Part shown: in pieces, positions 26,479 through 33,297 of the stretch | Layout: each line of letters opens with the position of its first letter | Numbering within the stretch: the first letter of the stretch is position 1 | Source of the DNA: Gammaproteobacteria bacterium | GTDB taxonomy: Bacteria > Pseudomonadota > Gammaproteobacteria > Xanthomonadales > Wenzhouxiangellaceae | Assembly (NCBI GenBank): GCA_021772975.1 | Contig: JAJFKY010000005.1 | Location: 17,534 to 81,533, forward strand | Reading direction: 5' to 3' | DNA length: 64,000 bases | The notes under the pieces: model-generated | Databases searched by the model: none | What the model saw: the letters and a program-made list of their open reading frames with translations, nothing else | Told to the model about the DNA's origin: nothing | Program-made: the position numbers and the translations under genes

Positions 26479-28404
26479 CTATTTGCGGATGATTTTTTTA
26501 CTGGATTTTTTACCGCGGGTTTTCCAGGCGGGCTTATAGTCCGGGTTGTCGCCTGACTGACCACCGGCTTTTGACGGCATCGCTTTGCGCACCGGTTTGA
26601 CCGGGCTTTTCTTGCTGGTCCGCCGCTTGGCCGGACTGCCCGTCAGCGAGGTCTTTTTACCTGCGCCCGGACGCCTGGCAGACTGTTTTTTAGCGGTGCT
26701 TTTTGAGGTTGTTTTAGCGGTTTTTTTAGCACTGGCTTTGTTAGCCGTCTTGCGGACTGGCTTTTTCCCGCTTGCCTTGGGTTTAACCGCTGGGGGTTTA
26801 ACCGCCGGGGATTTAACCGCCGGACTGGCAGCAGTCTGCTGTCTGACTGTTTTAGATTTTTTCGTGACTGGCTTAGCGGCCTGCTGCTTAGCACGCCTGG
26901 TGGACTTCCGCTGCCTGGCGGTGGCCACCGGGGAAGCCCGCTGCGAAGCTTTGAGTTGTTCCTGCAACCAGCGATGCACGTGCTCGGGAGCAACCTCGCC
27001 ATCCGGTAACTGCATCGCCAGATACAGCAGCTTTTCAAACTCCAGCTGAAACCGGCTGATGATCGCTTCCGGATCAGGCACCAGTCGCCGGTCGGTGATC
27101 AGGCCCATATAGACTTTCTGGGCATAACTCAGAATGCTGATACCCATGCCGATAGTGCCGTTCTGCGGCACCCAGAACATCATCTCACTGATGGCTGTGC
27201 CGGCAATATACAATGCTTGGCGTGGTCCCGGCACATTGGTTAAAACGGTACTGGCTTTACGGCTCATCATATCCAGCATCGGTTTCTGCAATGCCTGCGG
27301 GCCCATGCCCAATGCCGCGAGCAAACCGAAAGCCACCGCCGCCTGACGGGAGCTTTTCAGTTCCTCCATATTCTGGTGCACCAGAATCAGACGCTTGAGC
27401 GGATTGTCTTCGCCGATGGGCAATGGCAGAAACACCAGGCCAAAATGATTGCCCAGGTCTTTGGCGTGCTCCAAGGGTCGCAAATTAACCGGCACGGTGG
27501 CGCGAATTTCCAGACCTGCCGGGTCTTCGCCACAACTGACCAGATAATCATGCAAAGCCCCGGTAGCGCTGGCAATCAGTACGTCATTAACCGTACAGCC
27601 CAGTGCCCGGCCCACGGCTTTGACCTCATACAGTGGTAAGGGCGGAGTCCAGGCGACCCGCTTGCGCACCCCCAGACGCCCGCGAAAACGGGTTTGCGGA
27701 TCATCGCTGAGGGTCAACGCGGTGCCCAGCTCTTCCGCGATTTCAACGGCTTCATGTGCGTAAACACCCAACTGATCCGGGTCTTTCAGCAACCCCATGG
27801 CTTCTTCGATAAGCTTCTGTCCAAAATGGGTGGCCGCACCGATGCCTTCCCGGGCCGGCTCTAAAAATCGTTTGAATATATTCGATTCCGCCACCCGCCG
27901 GGAGGTCCAGGTTTTCAATGAGCTGGCGCTGGCACGCGGTTCAGGGGTGGGATCGGTCAGGCTTAACATCACCTGGATCAAGGCAATGCCGTCGGCATAG
28001 CAGTGATGAATGCGGCTGACCAGCACCGGCCCTTCCACATAGTTTTCCACCAGATTGAACTGCCACAGTGGCTTGGATTGATCCAGCGGCGTACTGGCCA
28101 ACTCGCTGACATATTCCTGCAATTCGGCTTTATCGGCCTGGCCTGGCAAAGCAGCGCGCCGGACATGCGCCAATATGTCAAAATCTTCGTCGAACTCCCA
28201 GAAACAACCTCGATTCGTCGTTACCGCTTTATGCCGGAAACGCGGGAATGCCAGAAAACGCAAAGCAATGGTATCCACCAATCGCTCAAAGTTAACGTCT
28301 TGTCCCAGACCGATCACTCCGGTGATCATCATCAGGTTGGTGGGCTGCTCCATACGCAGCCAGGCGGTATCAACTTTGGAAATGGGGTGGCGTTTTGCGC
28401 TCAT
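26479..28404 (-). CDS. Wax ester synthase/diacylglycerol acyltransferase with lysine-rich C-terminal tail
   Basis: 641 residues from the ATG at 28404 (MSAKRHPISKVDTAW, the usual family beginning). The catalytic HHxxxDG is H133-H-C-Y-A-D138-G139. The conserved downstream blocks NDVLIASATGALHDYL, PVNLRP and LTNVPGPRQALY are all present. The enzyme esterifies fatty alcohols or diacylglycerol with acyl-CoA, making storage lipid at the inner membrane. Typical members have ~450-500 residues. Here a 152-residue tail (490-641, nt 26482-26937) of Lys, Ala, Pro, Ser, Thr and Arg is added, with PAVK and KKTAK repeats like histone H1 or the phasin PhaF tail. It has no acidic residues for long stretches. 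Confidence 0.93.
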   Translation of the reverse strand: MSAKRHPISKVDTAWLRMEQPTNLMMITGVIGLGQDVNFERLVDTIALRFLAFPRFRHKAVTTNRGCFWEFDEDFDILAHVRRAALPGQADKAELQEYVSELASTPLDQSKPLWQFNLVENYVEGPVLVSRIHHCYADGIALIQVMLSLTDPTPEPRASASSLKTWTSRRVAESNIFKRFLEPAREGIGAATHFGQKLIEEAMGLLKDPDQLGVYAHEAVEIAEELGTALTLSDDPQTRFRGRLGVRKRVAWTPPLPLYEVKAVGRALGCTVNDVLIASATGALHDYLVSCGEDPAGLEIRATVPVNLRPLEHAKDLGNHFGLVFLPLPIGEDNPLKRLILVHQNMEELKSSRQAAVAFGLLAALGMGPQALQKPMLDMMSRKASTVLTNVPGPRQALYIAGTAISEMMFWVPQNGTIGMGISILSYAQKVYMGLITDRRLVPDPEAIISRFQLEFEKLLYLAMQLPDGEVAPEHVHRWLQEQLKASQRASPVATARQRKSTRRAKQQAAKPVTKKSKTVRQQTAASPAVKSPAVKPPAVKPKASGKKPVRKTANKASAKKTAKTTSKSTAKKQSARRPGAGKKTSLTGSPAKRRTSKKSPVKPVRKAMPSKAGGQSGDNPDYKPAWKTRGKKSSKKIIRK

Positions 28405-28760
28405 CGTGTATTTATGCGGATCCTCAATGCTGCAGATTGCCGCAGTGGCCAGACAGTTGCAAGCAATAATGCGCGACCAGCAGCACATTAGCGCGTCTGT
28501 GCTCGCTGACGTGGGACTGATTATCGTGGGATTGCGCCCTTATGGTGAACTTGTCAAATGCATGCCCAGCCTCTAGCATGTGCTGATAACGATAACACCG
28601 GATGCGCTCGGGGCGTCTGATTTAACCTCTCATCATGTTAGCGATCGGCAAACTGATGCCAATCTGATCCAGCCTGACTGCTCATCCGGTCCATCGTTGC
28701 CAGCACGGGCATGCTGTTATTGGGGTCAGTGAGGCTGATCAATATTAGTGAGGACCAATC
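28405..28760. other. 356-bp intergenic region between divergent genes
   Basis: This region holds the upstream sequences of the acyltransferase (left) and of the small membrane protein (right). I see no convincing gene. A 50-codon open frame ending at 28576 has no good start signal. ATTGGGGTCAG at 28719-28729 recurs before the DUF4410 gene. Confidence 0.5.
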
Positions 28761-29174
28761 ATGAACAAGAAATTTTTTATCTGCTGGCTGATTATTTTTA
28801 TCGCCTGGATGCTGGGCAGTTTCCTGATCCACGGCACGTTATTGAGTGCTGAGTATTCACAACTGCCCGAGCTATTCCGCCCCGAAGCCGAGGCACAGCA
28901 GTATTTTCCGCTGATGCTGCTGGCACATATCATTATGGCCGGCGCATTTGTATGGATTTATATGCGTGGCGTCAACAACAGTGCCTGGCTGGGCCAGGGC
29001 ATCCGTTATGGATTGGCGATTGCGCTGCTGGGCGTGGTATCGACTTACACCATTTATTATGTGGTGCAACCCATGCCGGGCCTGCTGACCATCAAACAGA
29101 TCGTTTTTGATGGCCTGCTGGTTGTGCTGCTGGGAACCCTGGTTGCCTATCTGTACAAACCGGCAAACGCTTAG
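28761..29174 (+). CDS. Small four-helix membrane protein, unknown function
   Basis: 137 residues with four predicted membrane helices (about 5-25, 52-72, 80-103, 110-132) and a conserved-looking periplasmic or cytoplasmic loop HGTLLSAEYSQLPELFRPEAE after the first. The ATG follows GTGAGGA at good spacing. I have the impression of a conserved proteobacterial membrane family but cannot name it. It stands alone between the acyltransferase (divergent) and a GNAT gene (184 bp downstream). Confidence 0.75.
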   Translation: MNKKFFICWLIIFIAWMLGSFLIHGTLLSAEYSQLPELFRPEAEAQQYFPLMLLAHIIMAGAFVWIYMRGVNNSAWLGQGIRYGLAIALLGVVSTYTIYYVVQPMPGLLTIKQIVFDGLLVVLLGTLVAYLYKPANA

Positions 29175-29245
29175 CGGTCGACGCCTGTGCCGGGCATTTT
29201 CCCGCCAGGCTTAAAATCGCAGGCTCGCACTCGAACACCGTCATT

Positions 29246-29273
29246 GTCTGCTTACGGCTTTGCCTAAGCAGAC
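29246..29273 (+). terminator. Stem-loop after the small membrane protein gene
   Basis: GTCTGCTTA pairs with TAAGCAGAC. The loop holds a nested GGC-TTT-GCC hairpin. It is 71 bp after the stop at 29174 and has no T-run. A terminator or mRNA-stabilising structure is plausible. Confidence 0.45.
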
Positions 29274-29358
29274 CTGCTCTTGATGTCGCGGGTCGACTTA
29301 GAGCCACAGGTTCGTAAACAGACGCTGGCTTGCGCATGGTTATTCAATCAGAGGTTCC

Positions 29359-29913
29359 TTGGGTAATATCGTCAATGTGAATAACACTATCCAACTGACG
29401 CCTGCCACGCCACAGCAACTTGAATCAATGCAGCAGTGGTTCACCACGCGCGAACAATGCCAGCAATGGGGCGGGCCCGCTTTTCGCTTTCCCGTTACGG
29501 AAAAAAGCTTTACTGAGGATTGCAGATTTGCTCAGTTACCCTCTTATGCTCTGGTGAATGCTGACAATGCATTGCTAGCATTCGGTCAGTTTTATCCGCG
29601 CCTGAACCATTGTCACCTGGGCCGTCTGGCGGTCAATCCGCAACACCGGCAACGTGGTTACGCAATCACCCTGATTGCCGCGTTAAGCGACTGCGGTAGC
29701 GGGCAGCTTGGGCTGCGCGAGTGCTCGCTGTTTGTCCTGGCGAATAATCCGGCGGCTATCCTGCTGTATCGCAAGCTGGGATTTACGCCGGTTGATTATC
29801 CGGCTGATGATATTGCGCTGGACAATTTTCTGTATATGACCGTGCCGTCTCAACATCTGCAACAGTGGCGGCATAGCCACCCCTGTATGATCCAGCAATC
29901 ATCAGCCTTTTAA
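29359..29913 (+). CDS. GNAT-family N-acetyltransferase
   Basis: 184 residues. The acetyl-CoA-binding motif A is LAVNPQHRQRGYAITLIAAL (R-Q-R-G-Y-A). The preceding strand LGRLAV and the later SLFVLANNPAAILLYRKLGF (motif B) complete the fold. The proposed start is TTG at 29359 with GAGGT three bases before it; a GTG at 29377 is the alternative but has no visible ribosome site. The substrate (protein, amino acid or small amine) cannot be told from sequence. It is followed by a cluster of palindromic repeats. Confidence 0.85.
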   Translation: MGNIVNVNNTIQLTPATPQQLESMQQWFTTREQCQQWGGPAFRFPVTEKSFTEDCRFAQLPSYALVNADNALLAFGQFYPRLNHCHLGRLAVNPQHRQRGYAITLIAALSDCGSGQLGLRECSLFVLANNPAAILLYRKLGFTPVDYPADDIALDNFLYMTVPSQHLQQWRHSHPCMIQQSSAF

Positions 29914-29930
29914 CCTGCCACGGTTGTGGA

Positions 29931-30050
29931 TGGTGCAATGCGTTTCACCTATTGCGCCCTACCCTCAATGACAATAGCAGGGTGTAATAAACGAAGTACA
30001 TTACACCATTACGCTGATGGATTCTTTTGTGACGCATGCTGGTGCAATGT
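29931..30050. repeat. Cluster of palindromic repeats (copies 2 and 3 and a half copy)
   Basis: Copy 2 (29931-29962) reads TGGTGCAAT...ATTGCGCCCTAC. Copy 3 (about 29979-30009) is the same type in opposite orientation, with arms GGTGTAAT (29981-29988) and ATTACACC (30000-30007). A half copy TGGTGCAATGT ends at 30050. All belong with 19831-19862. They lie between the GNAT gene and the acylase gene. Confidence 0.7.
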
Positions 30051-30141
30051 ACAGGGTTAATTACAACCAACTCTGGTTGTTGGTTGGCGCTGAATCAGTG
30101 ACTCTGCTAGCCTTTGTCGCACAAATCACCGGGAAACCAAC

Positions 30142-32358
30142 ATGCGCGTAACCACCCTGCTGCACCGCCTGCTGTTGTTAACTGTATTGCCACTGCTCAG
30201 TGCCTGCCAGCAGCAGACCCCGGAACAATCCTCTAGCCAGCCCGCCGCACAATCCGTGCTGCAAACCGAACGTGAACGGATGGAGGCCAGAGCGCAGCAG
30301 GTCACCATCATTCGCGATGATTACGGTGTACCGCATATTTATGCCAAAACCGATGCCGATGCGGTCTTTGGTCTGATGTATGCGCAAAGCGAGGATGATT
30401 TTAACCGGGTTGAGCGCAATTACATCTGGGCCACCGGACGGCTGGCGGAAGTCGCAGGCGAGCAGGCGCTGTACAGCGATCTGCGGGCGCGTTTGTTTAT
30501 GACGGTAGCCGAAGCCAAAGCCGCTTATGCATCCGCACCTGATTGGTTACAGGAACTGTGCGATGCGTTTGCTGACGGCGTCAATTATTACCTGCTCACT
30601 CACCCAGAGGTTCAGCCGCAATTGCTGACCCGCTTTGAGCCGTGGATGCCGATGTTCTTCAGCGAAGGCTCCATCGGTGGCGATATTGAGCAGATTCCGC
30701 TGGCCGGTATTGAAGCTTTTTATGGCGGCAAGCCGGAAGTGGCGGTTGCCATGCAGGACCCGGATCAGGAACCGCGCGGTTCCAACGGCTTTGCCATCTC
30801 CGGTGAACTGACCGAATCCGGTAACGCCATGCTGTTGATCAACCCGCATACCTCGTTTTATTTTCGTGGCGAAGTGCATGTGATCAGCGAACAGGGCCTG
30901 AATGCCTATGGCGCGGTCACCTGGGGCCAGTTTTTTGTCTATCAGGGCTTTAACGAGCACACCGGCTGGATGCATACCTCCACCTACGTGGATTTTATCG
31001 ATGAATTTGTGGAGGATATTCAGGACATCGATGTTCGCTTAATGTACCGCTATGGCAGCGACCTGCTGCCGGTGAGTGTCGCCGAAGTCACCCTGAAATA
31101 TAAAACCGATACGGGCATGTCGGAGCGTACTTTCCCGACGTATCACACCCATCACGGGCCGATCACCCACACCGTTGATGGCCAATGGACCGCCAGCAAA
31201 ATCAACTGGGACCCGATCAATGCGCTGAAGCAATCTTTTACCCGCACCAAGACCAAAAACTATGCTGAGTTTCGCGAAATGATGGAGATCCGCACCAACT
31301 CATCCAATAACACCGTATTTGCCGATTCCAGCGGCAATATCGCCTATTTCCACGGCAACTTTGTGCCCAGGCGCGATCCACGGTTTGATTATTCACAACC
31401 GGTCGATGGCGGCAACCCGGCCACCGACTGGAACGGTCTGCACAACGTGGATGAAACCATTACCCTGTTAAATCCCGCCAACGGCTGGCTGCAGAATGCC
31501 AATTCCACGCCGTTTAATGCCGCGCTGGAATACAGCCCCAAAAAAGAGGATTACCCGGTTTATATGGCGCCCGACCCGGAAAACTTCCGCGGCGTGCATG
31601 CGGTGCGGGTGTTGCGTAATGCCAATAACCTGACATTGGACAAGCTGATCGAACTGGCCTATGACCCGGCACTGCCCGGTTTCGAGGAACTGATCCCTGC
31701 CCTGACCTTTGCCTATGCTGAAAACGGCCAGAGTCAGCCAGAATTAGCGCCTGCTATCGATATACTGCGCAACTGGAATTACCAGGTCAGCACCGACTCG
31801 GTGGCGATGACCCTGGCGCATTTCTTCGGCGTCAATATCCACCAGGTCGGCGCCAACCCGGACAAGCTATCGGGTATGGACTTAATGAATTACTTCAGCC
31901 TCGATACCCCGCCCGAGGAATTGCTGCAGATATTTGATCAAACCATCCAGCAACTGAATACGGATTTTGGCACCTGGAACACCCCCTGGGGCGAAGTCAA
32001 CCGCTTCCAGCGTTTGACCGGCGATATTATTCAACCGTTCGACGATAACCAGCCCAGCCTGCCGGTGGGCATGGCTTCCGGACGCTGGGGGGCTTTGGCT
32101 TCTTTTGGGGCGCAAGCGACTGAAAGCACTAAGAAATTGTATGGGACATCAGGGAATAGTTTTGTGGCGGTGGTGGAGTTTGGCGACAGGGTAAAGGCTA
32201 AGACGCTGCTGGCCGGTGGACAAAGCGGTGATCCGGCATCGCCGCACTTTGATGATCAGGCGCGGCGGTATGTTGATCGGGAGTTTAAGGATGTTGCGTA
32301 TTATCAAGAAGATGTTGAGAAACAGGCATCTAAAATTTACCAACCAGGGAATTTATAA
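30142..32358 (+). CDS. Penicillin-acylase-family amidohydrolase lipoprotein (Ntn hydrolase)
   Basis: 738 residues. Lipobox LSA-C22 after a hydrophobic leader marks a lipoprotein. The conserved RDDYGVPHIYAKTDADAVFGLMYAQSEDD block opens the alpha chain. R212-G-S214-N-G-F carries the nucleophile Ser214 that becomes the N-terminus of the beta chain after self-cleavage. Later blocks (VFADSSGNIAYFHGN, NNLTLDKLIELAYDP) fit the family. Members cleave penicillins, acyl-homoserine lactones or lipopeptides, so quorum quenching is possible but not shown. From about 32086 the codon choice changes (several GGG, AGG, TTG, ACA), continuing into the AT-rich islet downstream. Confidence 0.92.
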   Translation: MRVTTLLHRLLLLTVLPLLSACQQQTPEQSSSQPAAQSVLQTERERMEARAQQVTIIRDDYGVPHIYAKTDADAVFGLMYAQSEDDFNRVERNYIWATGRLAEVAGEQALYSDLRARLFMTVAEAKAAYASAPDWLQELCDAFADGVNYYLLTHPEVQPQLLTRFEPWMPMFFSEGSIGGDIEQIPLAGIEAFYGGKPEVAVAMQDPDQEPRGSNGFAISGELTESGNAMLLINPHTSFYFRGEVHVISEQGLNAYGAVTWGQFFVYQGFNEHTGWMHTSTYVDFIDEFVEDIQDIDVRLMYRYGSDLLPVSVAEVTLKYKTDTGMSERTFPTYHTHHGPITHTVDGQWTASKINWDPINALKQSFTRTKTKNYAEFREMMEIRTNSSNNTVFADSSGNIAYFHGNFVPRRDPRFDYSQPVDGGNPATDWNGLHNVDETITLLNPANGWLQNANSTPFNAALEYSPKKEDYPVYMAPDPENFRGVHAVRVLRNANNLTLDKLIELAYDPALPGFEELIPALTFAYAENGQSQPELAPAIDILRNWNYQVSTDSVAMTLAHFFGVNIHQVGANPDKLSGMDLMNYFSLDTPPEELLQIFDQTIQQLNTDFGTWNTPWGEVNRFQRLTGDIIQPFDDNQPSLPVGMASGRWGALASFGAQATESTKKLYGTSGNSFVAVVEFGDRVKAKTLLAGGQSGDPASPHFDDQARRYVDREFKDVAYYQEDVEKQASKIYQPGNL

Positions 32359-32446
32359 ATGAAATGTCTGCGTGCCGCGCATCATAATATAACGATAAAA
32401 AAGACACTAACTTATTATTTTTCTTGTTTATTTTTCATTAGCAATA

Positions 32447-32884
32447 TTGTATATCGCCGAAGATATCAAGTACCCGAATTATATGTATTTTGAGCTATGG
32501 GACTTTCACGAGCCCTGGATCAGAATCAATGTAATAGAATCAAGACTGCTGGTGAGGTATGGGGTTAGTGGCACATCAAGAACAGAACCTAATGTTGCCT
32601 GGTATACAGATGAAACCAGTGATTCTGTATTTTTAGATCTGCTAAGCAGTATTGAAGCAATAGGCATTTTTGGCTGGGAAGATGATTACACTGAAGGCGC
32701 CCTGGATGGGTACTCTTGGGAGATCCAATTTTCCTGTGCTAACCGTTATTATTTTGGAAGAGGTTCAAATGCGAAGCCAGATTCATTTAGTGAGCTGCAG
32801 GATGCTACCAATTTCTTTCTAACAGCTACACGCTGCGAAGGGTTGTCGGCCTTCATGATGTCAAGGAAAATCTCTAAAGCTTAG
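32447..32884 (+). CDS. Orphan AT-rich gene, possibly frameshifted at its 5' end
   Basis: 145 residues from a TTG start, clearly lower in GC than its neighbours. The product is acidic and rich in Tyr, Phe and Trp (NYMYFELWDFHEPWIRI, GIFGWEDDYTEGA). It has no family I recognise. The frame is open back to 32411 and encodes a hydrophobic stretch (LVYFSLAILYIAED) without any usual start codon. Directly after the acylase stop an ATG at 32359 opens another frame encoding MKCLRAAHHNITIKKTL and then a hydrophobic run. The two together would make a normal anchored protein if one base were shifted in the T-rich tract 32411-32440. Either the gene is broken or it starts at TTG. Confidence 0.5.
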   Translation: MYIAEDIKYPNYMYFELWDFHEPWIRINVIESRLLVRYGVSGTSRTEPNVAWYTDETSDSVFLDLLSSIEAIGIFGWEDDYTEGALDGYSWEIQFSCANRYYFGRGSNAKPDSFSELQDATNFFLTATRCEGLSAFMMSRKISKA

Positions 32885-32985
32885 GGACGCTAGCTATCCC
32901 GTGCCAGTCCAGCTAGCCAGACACATCAAAACTGGCGGGCATTCAGAAACTACGCGATCTGCCTAACTGTCCACAGATGGTTAAT

Positions 32986-33012
32986 TCATATCGAAACATC
33001 GACCAGCATCAT
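32986..33012 (-). pseudogene. Remnant of a vapC toxin gene
   Basis: Directly overlapping the vapB stop (TGATG-type junction) a frame begins MMLVDVSI, then TGA, then INHLW. This matches the N-terminus of VapC PIN-domain toxins (M-x-L-V-D-T-S-V-W-I-D/N-H-L-R) with the conserved Trp codon changed to a stop. After about 14 codons further stops follow and similarity ends. The catalytic Asp of the first PIN motif is still visible. The toxin cannot be made from this locus. Confidence 0.7.
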
Positions 33013-33206
33013 GCACCAGTGGAGTGGCGACGGGGAACAGGTTCCAACTTAGATTGGCTACGACCTAGTTTGGCCAGCCGTCGGGCACTCTCACGCTCTA
33101 CCAAAACCCGCAAGCCCTCTCGTAGCAACACGGTTTTTTCCTTTATCCCCGTAATCCGCTGGGCTTCAGTCAATAATTGGTCATCAATATTCAGGGTTAT
33201 CCGCAT
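33009..33206 (-). CDS. VapB-like antitoxin (toxin partner lost)
   Basis: 65 residues beginning MRITLNIDDQLLTEAQRITGIKEKTVLLREGL. This is the ribbon-helix-helix DNA-binding domain of VapB antitoxins (PF09957-like, normally ~65-75 residues), so the antitoxin looks intact. Its normal partner, vapC, follows with an overlapping start but is destroyed. A possible operator, CATCA-TT-TGATG, lies at 33246-33257, about 40 bp upstream. The local base composition is lower in GC than the flanks. It is likely a decayed toxin-antitoxin module. Confidence 0.8.
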   Translation of the reverse strand: MRITLNIDDQLLTEAQRITGIKEKTVLLREGLRVLVERESARRLAKLGRSQSKLEPVPRRHSTGA

Positions 33207-33297
33207 GCCTGGAGCTCAATAAGAAATACAATCTATCGAATACTACATCATTTGATGATGCTTATCGTGCTTACGGTTTAGATATTATTGACCTTTA

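Noticed and set aside
28413..28576. Possible small gene of about 50 codons in the 356-bp gap
   Set aside because: No Shine-Dalgarno sequence and no recognised product. It is the tail of a longer frame that runs through the acyltransferase gene.
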